This document shows, piece by piece, positions 48,501 to 60,552 of a stretch of DNA of 64,000 bases. The position numbers were made by a program, and so were the translations under genes. The notes below the pieces were generated by a model, which saw only the letters and a program-made list of their open reading frames with translations, was not told where the DNA came from and did no database searches. Position 1 is the stretch's first letter. Every line of letters starts with the position of its first letter. The stretch lies in assembly GCA_019633425.1 (NCBI GenBank), contig WSUB01000048.1, positions 181,397-245,396 on the forward strand. Direction: 5' to 3'. The stretch is from Tulasnella sp. 424. Lineage: Eukaryota; Basidiomycota; Agaricomycetes; Cantharellales; Tulasnellaceae.

Positions 48501-50489
48501 TGGTGGTGCTGGGGTGATGGTTGTTGTCGGTTCTTCCTCTCTTGCTACTATCTCTTATTCGACGACGGCTTCGACTGGCACTCGACCGACGACGACGAAT
48601 AATGGTGATATCGCGACGGGAACGATGCTGGCCACCTATCACACTTTCTCCACCGTACATCAACATCATCATAATTATCCTCGTCCCTCGTCTACGCCTT
48701 TTTCTTTTTCTTCTTCATTTTATCGAACAGGCACTATCTCTGGAACAGCTACCGCAACTTCTTCAAGTGCGAGCGTGACAATCACTGGAACTCCAACGGC
48801 AACGGGTAATGGATGGGTCAGTTACGATAAATCCAAGGACGGAAAGTTGGTTTTCGCGCATTTCATGGTTGGAAACACTTGGGTGAGTGACATCGGGAGT
48901 CGGAAGAGGGAAAGAGGGGAAGGTTACTGATGGCTCCTGGTTTGGTATAAAGTCCTACGACTCAACGATGTGGTCTACCCAAATCGCGTTAGCTCAGGCC
49001 CAGGGAATGTGAGTGACTTTCCTTGGTTACTATCTTATTCCGTGCTAGTACCGACGGAAGATTTCTTTTCCTTTCCTCCAGAGACGCCTTCGCTCTCAAC
49101 TTTGGTTCTCCATCTTGGGAATTCGACCGCATGGCAGACGGATACAACGCAGCCGCCGCCGCAGGGTTCAAGGTGTTCCTATCCTTCGACATGACTTCCG
49201 TCACTTGCACAGGCAACGGTGATATCTCCACGATCACGAGCACGATTCTCCGTTGGGCCAACCACGCAGCGCAGTTAAAGGATTCGAACGGAGCGGTTTA
49301 CGTTGGCACGTTTGCGGGAGAGTATTGTTCTTTCGGTTCAGCTGGTTTCACCCAAGGGTGGCTCCAGGCCGTCAAGAGCGGACCGAAGAGTTCCGGTGTC
49401 ACGACCAAGTTTATTCCGAGCTTCTTCTCCGACTCAAGTCTAAACTCTCAGTTTACTTCGTTCATGGATGGAACGTTCCCGGTATGTCGCCCCTCCTCGA
49501 TATAATTGACTGAGTGGCTTTATTGATTTCCGTTTTTCTTTAGTGGAACAATGCTTGGCCAATGGGCAACTATGATGAGACCTGGACCCCAGATACGACT
49601 CAGAGAAATAGCCTGTCGGGTAGTCAGGTTTATATGGCCGGTGTTTCGCCTTGGTTCTTCACGGTAGGTTTTTTTTTCGTGTTTCTGGGGAGCTTTACGC
49701 TAACGGTCCATTTTGTGATCCATAGCATTATGGAGCAGATACGTACAACAAGAACTGGATCTATCGTGGAGACGATTGGCTTTACAACAAGCGCTGGGAG
49801 GACATTATCGCCCATCGTTCGTCGGTCGACCTTGTCGAGATTATCACTTGGAATGACTATGGAGAGAGTCACTACATTGGCCCAATTGGGAAGGATCAGC
49901 CCAATTCCAACGCTTGGGTTGACGGCTTTGATCATACCGGTGAGGCACTCGGGGCTTAAATCGTTGCTTTTCCTGCTCACCAAAGTCTCTTCTCGTCCCT
50001 CTACAGCTTGGCTGACCATGACGGGATACTATATCCAGTTATATAAGACCGGGGTAGCGCCTACCATCATTCAGGACAAGATTTACTTGTGGGCGAGACC
50101 TCACGGAACGTTGGACACTTGTAGCGATTACATTGGCAGACCGACCAACGCTGATTGGGTACGTACCATGAGCACATTAAAACTGAACACCCGACCCGTT
50201 TCGCTGACTTGTCCTGCCATGTTCCAAACAGACGAGCGACTATCTGTGGATTGTGCTGTTCTCTACCGGGTCTGGAACGCTTAAAGTCCAACAAGGCGCG
50301 ACGACAGGGAGCTTCACAGTCACAGCCGGTATCAACAAACTCCAACTGGCTTCGGGCGTAACGAGCAGCGGTGTCACTGCTGTCTTAACCCGCAACTCGG
50401 CCCAAGTCTTCTCGTACTTTGCGCCAATCACGTTCACCCACTCGCCGACCACGTACAACTTCAACGCGTACGTGTTCAGTGGGCCATAG
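45599..50489 (+). CDS. secreted six-WSC alpha-1,3-glucanase (GH71)
   Basis: Eight exons: 45599-46022, 46163-48882, 48953-49008, 49082-49481, 49544-49663, 49726-49939, 50007-50158, 50232-50489; 1447 aa. Residues 1-30 form a signal peptide. Six WSC domains follow, each with the Cys pattern GC(Y/F)...C...C...C(Y/W/F)CG...C...C.GD...CGG; the first is split by intron 1, and Ser/Thr-rich linkers, likely O-glycosylated, separate the third to sixth. A linker at about 880-1030 contains an acidic/His patch. The catalytic domain begins with KLVFAHFMVGNTW (about 1036) and continues with DAFALNFG, FKVFLSFDM, YVGTFAGEYC, FIPSFF, ITWNDYGESHYIGP and YIQLYKTG, the hallmarks of family GH71 endo-alpha-1,3-glucanases (mutanases). 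A beta-rich C-terminal module ends TYNFNAYVFSGP. Expected function: hydrolysis of cell-wall alpha-1,3-glucan, with WSC domains anchoring to wall polysaccharide. A 360-nt stop-free segment (48371-48730) bounded by GTACGC and AACAG could be an additional intron, which would give 1327 aa. Exons 2-8 were duplicated at 57.8-59.4 kb. Confidence 0.9.
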
Positions 50490-51752
50490 ACGGCGTTGCT
50501 CCGATCCTTCTTTCCGACGAATCCACGTCCTTCAAGTTCATGATACGTTCAGCACTCCCCAAGTCCAAAATGTTTTTACCTTGCTTCCCATTATAATTCC
50601 TCTTCTTTTGTAGATTTCCACATTCGTGGTCCCAGGATATCCTGGACGACCCTCCTCTCGTTCAATTTCTTCGTCGCTGCCACTTCCGCGAGGACCTGTC
50701 GCGATGCGTTGATCTTCGCCGCAACACCATTTTCCCTTTGCTTTGTTGACTCATCCTATTCTCACTGCAAACATCTCGATGATCCTATCCTTTCTCGACG
50801 TCATATAACCATATATCTTCTTTCCTTTCGGTCATTCTACTAGTTTCGCTGGATGTAGAGAGCGTTCCTCTTTTCTCTCGTTTCTTCTTTCTGTTGGGTT
50901 AGCTTAAGCAAAATGGGTTACTTGGCTTAAAGTTGTTGTATATCTGCTTCGAGGACGTGAGTGACGATCCTTAGTAAAGGATCCGTAGTGCACTAGTGTG
51001 AGGCGGCAGACCTCCGCCTTTTCGGGGAGTTCTGCTGTTGATGGTAAGTTCTGACTGCATACAAGCTAGCGCTGCGTCATGTCGGTAGTCGTCTTCTCTT
51101 TCCGCCGATCGTACTATTTATCTCTCCAGCTATAATATTGTAGTTCCATTAAATCATGTCCCGACTTGGAATATGAGTCTCATGCAGTGAACGCCAGCTC
51201 CTCAATCGGATCCCGCCAGTTCCGATAGGATTGACCGTAGCATCCGTTGTAACACCTATTTCCATAAATGTACAGTAGACCTTTTAAACCTAAAGGATTT
51301 GTTCCTCATCGGACGTTCCTTGCTCTGTGTCTACAGTTTGTCAAGCTACTATATAGAGCTATTTAATAGGAATGGCATCAGTATCGCATCGGGGATGTCA
51401 TTTTCTCTCCCTCTCCACTGCGGTTGTCGCAGAAGACATAAGGGGGCCGGAGCTGGCCGATTACCCTCTCTCTATACGTTCTTCAGAATTCAATATTTCA
51501 TTATATCAGACGACTAGGGCATATGTAGCGTTCACGACACGGAGTTGTAATAGGTTGAGGGAAAGCCGATAGCATCGGATGATGATGGAATATTTCTATC
51601 GAAGCGTACAATGAAGGATGATGGAGACAAAGAATGAGCCATTCAGCTAACAGACCATACGGCAACGAAATTCATCCATCCCTGACTTGGACTTCCGTCC
51701 CAAATCAAATATCGATTCTAGAATGACCCGAAGATTGATCACGTAGATTCTC
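50490..51752. other. tail-to-tail spacer, glucanase / kinase-TPR
   Basis: 3' UTRs of two convergent genes. The same spacer, somewhat shortened, recurs at 59400-60552. No gene recognised. Confidence 0.5.
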
Positions 51753-54354
51753 TCACGTGGATAGTCGACGGACTTCAGCGGCTTGGTTCGAAGCATAAGC
51801 GGCCATCTGAGTATTTCCGATTTGTTCGTAGACTCCTGCGGCTTCTGTATAAGGGCCAATTGCTTCACTGTAGTTGCCCTGATCGCGGTGCACGTCACCG
51901 ACGCCCAACAAAGAGCCAGCTCTCCCGTGTCTATCACCGATGTCGATTTGGATGTCTAGGGCCTTGGAATAGAATGTGATGGCCTGGCTGTACTCCTTTC
52001 TAAGCCGATGCACGTCAGCGAGACCCTTCAGAGCGGAGGCGCTCCCTCGCCTGTTACCGATGTCGGTGCAGATTTGGAGGTTCTCGGTGTAGAATGTCAT
52101 GGCCTGGCTGTACTCCGTTCGAGCCCGATGCACCTCAGCGAGACCCCAAAGAGCGGAGGCTCTGCCATGCCTGTCGCCAATGTCGGTGCGGATTTGGAGG
52201 TCCTCGGTGTAGAATGTCATGGCCTGGCTGTACTCCATTCGAGCCCGATGCACCTCAGCGAGACCCCAAAGGGCGGAGGCTCTCCCTTGCTTGCTGCCGA
52301 TGTCGGTGCGGATTTGGAGGGACTCAGTGTAGAATTTCATCGCCTGGGTGTACTCCTTTTGAAGCCGATGCACGTCAGCGAGACCCCAAAGAGCGGAGGC
52401 TCTCCCTTGCCTGTCGCCCAGGTCGGTGCGGATTTGGAGGGCCTCGGTGTAGAATGTCATGGCCTGGCTGTACTCGTCTCGAAGCCGATGCACCTCAGCG
52501 AGACCCCAAAGAACATTGGCTCTCCCTTGCCTGTCGCCGATGTCGGTACGGATTTGGAGGGCCTCGGAGTAGAACGTCACGGCCTGGCTGTAATCGCTGC
52601 GGTACCGGTGCAGGTCTGCCAGCTCAACCAGTGTCGTGGCCTTTCCTTTTCTGTCATCGACCTCTTTGTAGATACCCAGTGCCTTGGTGAAGAAGTCCGA
52701 CGCATTCACGTAGTCACCCTGTTGCCGGTACATAACACCCAGTTGCCTCAGAAGCGCTGGAGAACGAGCTCGAGAAGCTGATGCATTTACGGTCCATATC
52801 GGGTTTGGCCGAATCATAGGCTGTATCACACTTTGGTTAATTGCCTGTAATTGACTCCATATCAGCATTACCCACCAACCAACCAATTGACTTTCGGCAA
52901 TCTTCAGCAGTCGGTCGCTTCCGGGGGTCCTCGCTCCAGCACTCAAGTGCGAGGGAACACAGTGCCTTAATCAAGGCCATGCGAGCGGCATCTGTGATGG
53001 AGGGAAGATTTCCCGTAACGACCCGTATTATGACGGCGTTGTCCACGTCGACATCGTGAAACGGAATTGAGTCCGTCATCACCTATTCCGGAGGTCATGT
53101 TTGAGACTCGATCGTGATCAGAAGATGGGACCTGAACTTTACCTCATACACTACACATCCCAATGCCCAGATATCGCTCGCAAGGGTGGCTTTCTTTTTG
53201 TGCAACAGCTCCGGAGCAGCCCAACGAAGAGTGAAATGATCGCCCTTCAGTGTTAAGGTCATGGTATTGTTTTCACCGCAGAACGCTGGTTCGAGCGATA
53301 GGGCTAGTGGCGGTTTGTCTTCACCATGACTTTTTTGCTCGTCTAGATCCTCGGTTGTTTGGCAGCGAGCGGATCCAAAGTCGGTAATTACCGCGCGGTA
53401 CTTGGAGTTGACCAATATGTTTATCTGTAAAGTTCGAACGATGTTCGTCAGTGGCTCAATAGACTGCTCTCAAAACCTACAGACTTGAGGTCGCCGTGGC
53501 GTATTGGGGGTTGTCGGCTATGGAGGTATTCGACTCCGCAAGCCACGTCGTAAATCTGGAAGGCAAAGTGTCAGAGGTGGGTCGAAGAAAAATAGCTCGA
53601 TCTTACCAGACAGATTCGTTCGGGGATCTCCCATTCTGCTGACGCGATAAAGTTCTTCAAGTTTCCGTTCTCCGCCCAGGGAAAGACCAGCCATACTACA
53701 TCCTTGGACAAGTCCTCGACGAATCCTTCGAGTTTAATGACGTTTCCGTGAGAAAGCCCGACCAGGAATTCGGCTTCCCTGAGGGCCAACTGAACCGAAA
53801 GACCTTAGCGCCGAAACCACAATGAGATTTGTCGGAGTCTTCTTACGCCTAATACCCGCGCTGAGTCATCTGACACGTTCATTTTCTTCACTGCTACATC
53901 CTGTAAGGTTGAATTGATGAGCCGCTCATCGTCACTGTCAATGGCCAGGAAGGCAGAGTAGCACCGACCTTCCGCTGCCGAGCCGCTTCTCCAGCAAGAC
54001 CGGGTGAGTCGAGACCCTCTTTGTTGGTCGGATTTGACTGGCTCGCTCTGTCTTGACCACTGAGTGGAGAGACCAAAAAGGCCCGCGAAACTGTTGCAAA
54101 ACCTCCATGGAACTCGGGTGCGCCGTTGACGAATTCGATCGAGGAGGGATCAAGTCGCCGATCCGCAAGCTTCTTGAGTTTAGCCCTCTATGAGAAAAAG
54201 TAGTTTCGGTGAGCCAATTTGTCCTTGACGCTCGGGAAGGGCATACCAGCTTAGCACTCGGCGGGAATGCACTAGAGGAGGTATCGTGATCCGAATCGGA
54301 CGGTGAGCCAGGCAACGCGGCAGGTCCGGCATCGTGGTTGTCGTCTTTTGGCAT
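51753..54354 (-). CDS. protein kinase (TKL-like) fused to eight TPRs, copy A
   Basis: Eight exons on the minus strand: 54354-54247, 54187-53969, 53900-53847, 53789-53607, 53555-53481, 53424-53143, 53082-52876, 52820-51753; 731 aa, all junctions phase 0. Kinase domain about 50-375: glycine loop HGGFATVSRAFL (63-74), a 40-residue Ser/Gly-rich insert, VAVKK (Lys114), C-helix REAEFL, hinge VFPWAENGNLKNFI, catalytic loop HGDLKSINILV (Asp210), DFGSAR (228-233), WAAPELL, DIWALGCVVYEVMTDSIPFHD and CWSEDPRKRPTAEDC. All catalytic residues are present; HGD in place of HRD is usual in basidiomycete TKL-like kinases. The last exon encodes eight 40-residue TPRs of the kinesin-light-chain-like type (consensus AEVHR-R-EYSQAMTFYTEALQIRTDIGDRQGRASALWGL). 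Likely a cytosolic kinase with a protein-binding array; partners unknown. First exon is Asp/Ser-rich. A paralogue is at 60.5-62.9 kb. Confidence 0.86.
52021..52620. repeat. 120-bp coding tandem repeat (TPR units)
   Basis: Five adjacent 120-bp units begin at 52021, 52141, 52261, 52381 and 52501 with AGACCC(C/T)-AAAG-type starts and exact 120-nt spacing; the middle units are very similar to each other by eye at DNA level. Each encodes one TPR of the kinase-TPR protein on the minus strand. Confidence 0.9.
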
Positions 54355-55983
54355 GGGATGTTTCAAGCGAGGAAGATACTAGATGTCGATAAGGGTCGCC
54401 GTTCTCGGTTGGGCCTCGTCGAGAGTTGGAGTGAGGGGGGAAGCTGATAGAGTGTTTACGGGGGAGTGGGTTGAGGATCGCGCGCGGGAGGGGAATAAAA
54501 GGACGGAGGAGTCTTCCCCACCTGGGAGAGCCATCTCTACCTGCCTTCGCAAGGCTAAGAATATCGGGCACGTCGAATTGGTGCTGTAGCTTGGACTCTT
54601 CAGACTCTTCTTGCAGGTCCGTGCGATGAACATGAGGTATGGTCGCGCCACAAGATAAAGGAAGGTGCAGTGCGCAACCACAACACAATCCAAATCGATT
54701 ATGCCGTAACGTGAATGCTATTAGCGGACTGCTCTAGACTCCTCCGTCCTGGCTTCTGTTCGTTAAGCTCTCCAAGAGGGGCCAGTAACCCCGACCTAGC
54801 TACAATTGCAACGTTTCCATCTGTCCCCCTCGAGGATCATACTCTTCACATCCCATCCAACACATATATCTGATCGATCGAGCGTTGACACCCTTTCAAG
54901 TTGCCTTGGTAGCAGCTTTGGATCGGTCACTAGGTCTTGGCAGAAGACGTGGATGGCATGCGTAGAGATTTCCTGGATGAGGTGATGTGTGGTTGAGACG
55001 TCGAGAAGGCCTATGTACCAGCAAGTGGCAAGAGCAGCAAGGGTGAGTTGGGAGATAAGCCCCGCTCTGTCGCACAACCACGACTTTAGGTTTTGGCCAC
55101 GTTTCGTTTTGGCAGTGATGCTCTCATCTCGGATATCTCTGTTGCTTTCATGTCCGCTCTTGTTGATCTGTCAGTCGTCGTCGTAGATTGGGTTTTCGGC
55201 AGCGGCAAGCACAAACCGGGATTCCCACGCGGAACACCGGCCTCCTTATGCAAGGAGAGAGCATAAAGAATGGGCTCTTCAAATGCTTTCTTTAACTTGG
55301 GAGAGTCCGGTTTGCGAGACGGTATTGAGGCCGAGCGGTTTGTGTCCACGTGATGACTCGGACATAAGAGGCAACAACGGCGTGTCACACCCGAAAAGTG
55401 GAGATCCCAATTCTGGTCCTCTCCCAAGATGTCCGCTGTTCGAGCGAAGCACTGGGATCCTAAGATTCAGCGCGGTGTCAGCTCCCTCATCCCCCGGATT
55501 TGATTATCTGCGCTTTCTCGACCTTTTGGATACCATGGCGTTGTTTCTCATGTGGACCCTCTCTTTTTTTGTACCTGTGGGTCGAGACCACGCACAGTAC
55601 ACCAATTCTATGATATAGTGACTTCGCCAAAGTGAGAAGTCTCAGATCCAACAGCCGAGAGAATTAGAGCCCATCCAAGGGCAAAACACCAATTCTCTCA
55701 AATTTCATCCATTCGCTAAGATAGTAGCACGTGCATGTAGATAATTACTTCTCGATATCAACAGTAACATTTATGTTAAATAATACGGGAAACTGAGGGA
55801 ATTAGAGCCGAAATACATGTCGGAGGGTTTTCGCGTAGAACGTGTGAAGAAAAGTTGTTCCGCCTATCGTTTCGCAAACAGCTGTAAATAATAAGAAGAC
55901 AGGTCCAGGTATCAAGCCAGCCCGGACGGCGACGAAGCAGAAGGGCCAGCTGGCGGAGACCCCGAAGCTGAAGAGGCGGCCGC
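54355..55983. other. upstream region of kinase-TPR copy A and unassigned spacer
   Basis: The first ~580 nt recur upstream of copy B (62934-63496) and contain a CT-rich tract (minus strand about 54390-54490), so they presumably hold the promoter. From about 54940 to 55780 I see no gene. Confidence 0.5.
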
Positions 55984-57640
55984 TCACGCTTCGAAATCGC
56001 TTTCGGCAATAGAGACTGCTGTCTTAGAAACTGCCTTCGAGGGCGAGCTGGCTGAAGGAGTGATGTCCGCTGCCGGCTCTGTTGCGACCTGCAACGTTCC
56101 CGAAGGGAGAGCTTGAGTATCCATTTCGGAGAATCCGGCGACGCGGGCGTGCCGGGAACTTGAAACCCGATGATACACTTGTTCGGAGTTGGGGACGCAT
56201 CCATCATGGCCTTCTAGATTTCCCAAATCTTGACTGAGTATTCAAAATGAGGTTCAATACTAATACCACGTTGAGCTTGAACGAAGAGAAAGACAAACCA
56301 TTCCATCGAACGATATATGCTCTTCCCCTTCTGGATCGGTGATGGAGAACTGTCGACCGGAGGCGTAAAGCTTGGCGAGATATCGAGCGGGAAGCTGGAT
56401 ACGGGAAGCTTTCTTGGAAGGAGACGCCACCTAACACCTCGGCCAGTTCGAACGCTGACAGAGCTTCTCCTTCCTCAACCCAAATCGCATCGCCCACTGT
56501 TGAGCAGACTGCGGTCGAATCTTCCAGTGGGTTCGGACTTGATGTCTTGGCGAGATTAAGAGACCAACCATGGCTTTGTGTCGAGGCGACTGATTTTGCG
56601 CGGTTTGAAGATGAATGGCTCCGCAATATCTTGGAGGGTTGGCAAGTGACCCCACTTTTCCATGGAAGCCGTCAAAGGTTGACCAGACCTTGAAAGTGGC
56701 TGTTTCTTGGTTTGCTGTTGCCGAACGAAAGAAGACAGCCCCCGGGGCGCGGCGTCTGGCAAGTCGTCGAGCAGATTGCTTTGCAACATCGACTCCATAT
56801 TCACAGCAATGTGAAACTGCAGGCTTTCAATCAACGGTGCTGCATCATACAGGCGTGCGCCGCGCAAGAGCGAACATGCCTTCTGAAGGCGAGTGTGCTG
56901 GTTGATGACCTTTTGAGCAACCGAGGATCAGGTTGATGTGTAGTTCGTTCTAGATAGGGTTTGTACGGGGTCGGTTCAACGAAGCAAGTGAGGACTTGGA
57001 GATATACGTACAGCTGCGGCAATCACTGAAAACACGAGCTCGACAGGCCGATTTGAAGATTTGACCGAGGCTATACAATCCAGTACCAATCAGTCAACTG
57101 ACTGGTCCTACAGCGTTGAGAAGCATGATGCGCACCAATATCACGGAACACGTCCTGCCCTTCATTGCAGTAGACGTATCGGAACATATATTCCATGGAC
57201 CTCCAATATAAGTGCGCCAAATCTACCATAATGACGTCACCATTCGCCCGCCGGGAGAACGTCCAATCCGGATCGTCGAATAGAGGTGGATCGAACACGA
57301 TCGAAGGATGGCGGAACGGCACTGCACCGAAATGCCGCTTGCTAACTGTTGGACGAGATCTGGCCCTCCGCGTCCCTGGAACTTCAGCGGAGTTGGGGTA
57401 GGTTGACATGTCCGAAGGTACAACGCCCGCAAGTCAGCCTCCAGCTGAGGCTGAGTTCCCATCTTGAGAACACCTTCAACAGCTTCGATCGAGCGGGGAA
57501 GTTTGAGGAGCTGAGAGAGGGCCAAGAGGTCCTGCTTAACGCTCCAAACGGTTGCCAAGCTGCCATGATCGGGTTCGAGACCCGGAAATCCCAGATTGCC
57601 GCGATATCGTCGGTGTGGAGGCATTCGAGGACGAGAAGAA
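55984..57640 (-). pseudogene. unidentified coding-like region, possibly multi-exon gene or decayed gene
   Basis: Minus-strand frames here look protein-like but switch frame: an ATG at 57624 opens PPHRRYRGNLGFPG...LKMGTQPQLEADLRALYL; a second frame around 57071-57345 reads FRHPSIVFDPPLFDDPDWTF...VIMVDLAHLYWRSMEYMF; further segments around 56556-56867 (ESLQFHIAVNMESMLQSNLL...), 56300-56520 (FELAEVLGGVSFQESF, then ITDPEGEEHISFDGM) and 55984-56226 follow. Some switches fit plausible introns, but the overlap of two frames at 57223-57409 has no good splice solution, which suggests a frameshift. I do not recognise the family. The region lies between the two units of the glucanase/kinase duplication, and its 5' side ends close to the junction at 57805. 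Confidence 0.4.
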
Positions 57641-57804
57641 AAGAGTTAAAGGATGGCATCCTGCAAACTGAGGACGGTGAACCGGGGCTTGAGGGTCCAA
57701 TGAACGGATATAGTTCTGGATGTCTGCTGTTCGAGCGAGTCGGTAATGTCCGGAATCCGAACATGGAATCCGAACATGGGGCGGATGTGTGGGAAGGAAA
57801 TGAG

Positions 57805-59399
57805 CGCCCATCTTCAGTCACGTTCGCGATTTCCACCGCGTTTGTGCCTGACCAAGTACTGTCACGCACCTACCCCTCTACTCTCGACTGCAAATGCCAT
57901 CAGAATCAAATATTCGATAATTGCGTCATTCAACAGGCGACATCACGGAATCTTTCTGGAGCGGGATACGTCAACACCGTTTTCGGCCTGTCCTAATCTC
58001 TCCCAAGCTACACCCCACCAAGTCCTCTTCCTCCACTTCAACCTCCACTTCAACCTCCACCTCTTCCATAACCAGCACCAGCACCAGCTCTTCCGCAGCT
58101 TCTACCAGCTCCTCCTCGTATTCATACACTTCCTAGGCTGCTACACCGACCAAAACTCGCCTCGGCGATCCCTCAGCGGACCGACCTATACCGACACTCA
58201 GGCTACAGCCATGACCTACGCGACCTGCCTAGCGTACTGCTTAACCAAAGGGCTGGCCTACGAGGGAGTGGAGTACGGAAGCTAATGTTATTGCGAAAAC
58301 ATGCTTAACGCTTCTGGAACGACTGCGAGCAGTTCGTCGTGCGACAGGGCGTGTGCGGGGGATTCGACCAAGGTGTACAGTGGGACGTGGACAATGACGT
58401 TATTCAGGTACACCGGCTCGACTGGGTCGTCCTCGTCTTCATCATCATCAAGTTCAAGTGCGAGTTCGTTATCCTCAACATCCTCCGCCTCTTCCACAGT
58501 CTCCGGAAATTCTACCACTACCTCCTCGACCACCTCCCTCTCCGCTGACTGGTCCGCCTTGGGCTGCTACACTGACGAAAGCAGTCCACGGCGTTCCCTC
58601 TCCGGTTCATCCTCCACAAGCACCGCCATGACCTATGCAATGTGCGAAACGTATTGTCTCGGCAAAGGCTTCAGCTACGCGGGTATCGAGTACGGGAGGC
58701 AATGTTACTGCGGCAACGCGATCAACAGTCCTGAAAACCTTATGGCGAGCTCGGGTTGCAGTATGGCTTGTGCTGGGGATGCGGGCGACCTCTCGAACGA
58801 GTCCTCGTGTTTCGCGCAGTGCTTCGTTCTCGGATACGCTGACGCCAAATTGGAAACGGGTTCGGAATGTTGGTGCGGCGACGCGATCAATATGTCCTCG
58901 GGTTCGGGCACTCAATTGGTGGCGACGACGGAGTGCGGGATGGCGTGTACCGGGGATGCTACGTCGACGTGCGGTGGAAGTTGGGCGTTGATCACTAATT
59001 ACAACCAGGCGTTGGATTCGGGGAGCTGCAGTTACACCAGCGGCAGCAGCTCGTCGACGACGGTTTCCGGTACGCATGGTTTTCTTCTTCTTACTCCGCA
59101 CCCGACCAGTTCCGCTGACTTGTCCTGCCTTGTTCCAAACAGACGAACGACTATCTGTGGATTGTGCTGTTCTCTACCGGGTCTGGAACGCTTCAAGTCT
59201 AACAAGGCACGACGAAAGGGAGCTTCCCAGCAACAGCCAGTATTATCAAGCTCTAACTGGCCTCGGGCGGAACGAACAGCGGTGTCACTGCTGTCTTGAC
59301 CCGCAACTCGGCCCAAGTCTTCTCGTACTTTGCGCCGATCACGTTCACCCACTCGCCGTCCACGTACAACTTCAACGCTTTCGTGTTCAGTGGGCCATA
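57805..59399 (+). pseudogene. WSC-GH71 glucanase pseudogene lacking the catalytic domain
   Basis: Degenerate copy of exons 2-8 of the glucanase at 45.6-50.5 kb. It starts in the equivalent of intron 1, so the signal peptide and first WSC half are missing. In-frame stops occur near 57992 and 58282 (TAA where the parent has a Gln codon). Conserved cysteines are lost (for example the CGG motif reads YSG near 58378). One internal deletion joins a WSC4-like to a WSC6-like domain near 58788, and a ~1.8-kb deletion near 59095 removes the entire GH71 core, joining the linker segment (parent ~48395) to intron 7 (parent ~50185). The C-terminal module remains recognisable to the final FSGP-stop, with stops of its own. 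It cannot encode a working glucanase. Confidence 0.9.
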
Positions 59400-60552
59400 G
59401 ATGGCGTTGGGCCAACCCTCCTTTCCAAAGAATCCACGTTTTTTTCAAGTTCACGATACGTTCAGCACTCCAAGTCCAAAATGTTTTTCCTTGCGTCCCA
59501 CTATGTTTCCTAAGCTTCTATTGGTTTCCACATCCGTGGTCCCAGGATATCCTGGACCCTCCTCTCGTTCAATTCCTTCGTCGCTGCCATCTCTGCAAGG
59601 ACGTGTCTCGACTCGTTCATCTTCACCGCAACACCATTTTCCTTTGCTCTGTTGACTTATCTCATTGTCATTGCAAACATTTCGCCGTCCCTACCGTCTG
59701 TATAACCTTATATCCACTCTTCTTCTCGGTCATTCTACTAGTTTCGGTGGTTGTAGAGAGCGTCCCTCTTTTCTCCCGTTTTGTTTCGGTTCCGTTAGCT
59801 GAAGCAAAATGGATAACTTGGCTTAAAGATGTTATACATCTGCTTCGAGAACGTCAGTGACGACCCTTAGCTAGGAAAGGATCCGTCGTGTGAGGCGGGA
59901 GACCTTGGCCTTTCGGGGACATCTGCTGGTCATGGTAAGCTCCGAGTGCATAAAAGCCACTGTCCGTGCTATAGGGTATGTTTCCAGTTCGAGCTTTCAG
60001 TATGGTCAGGCCTAACGAAATGGGTGCCTGTAATAGGATAGTGAACGCCAGCTCCTCAATTGGACTCCGCCAGTTCCTGATGGGACTGACCGTAGCATTG
60101 CGTTAACACTCATTTCCATTGCACGTAGATAGTTAAAGCTTAAAAGATCCAACCCTTATCGGATGTTCCTTGCCATGTGTCTACACTTTGTCAAGCTACA
60201 ATATAGAGTTGTTTAACAAGAATGGCACCAGTATCGTATCGGGGATGCCGGTTTCTGTTCGTTGTCGCAGAAGGCATAAGGGGGACTAAAGCTGACCGAT
60301 CAGACTCTCTCTATCCGTTTTTCAGAATTCATTGTTTCATTATATCAAACGACTAGGACATATGTAGCGTTCACGACATAGCAATGAGAAGATGGTGGAA
60401 TAACTCTATAGAAGTGTGCAATAAAGGATGATGGAGATAGAGGGTGAGCTATTCAACCAACAGACCATACGGCAACGAAATTCGTCCATCGCGTGGGTGG
60501 CTTGGACTTCCGTCTGAATCGAATATCGATTTTCGAATGCCCCGGAGATTAA
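59400..60552. other. tail-to-tail spacer of unit B
   Basis: Counterpart of 50490-51752; 3' flank of the pseudogene and of kinase-TPR copy B. No gene recognised. Confidence 0.5.

Larger units (their letters stand above)
46030..54937. repeat. segmental duplication, unit A (WSC-GH71 + kinase-TPR)
   Basis: Collinear with 57805-63496 in the same orientation. The left edge lies in intron 1 of the glucanase gene (TCTTCAGTC-CGTTCGCGATT near 46034 and 57812); the right edge is the GCTGCCTTGGTAGCAGC / GATCG-TCACTAGGTC region near 54900-54935 and 63465-63495. Confidence 0.85.

Noticed and set aside
52021..52620. Regular 120-bp repeats considered as a CRISPR-like array or non-coding satellite
   Set aside because: The repeats are contiguous without unique spacers, lie in an exon and translate into a clear TPR consensus; the organism is eukaryotic.
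52008..52781. Plus-strand open frame of 257 codons opposite the TPR exon
   Set aside because: It is a shadow of the 120-bp TPR repeat: because the repeat length is a multiple of three, an antisense frame without stops is repeated too. No family resemblance.
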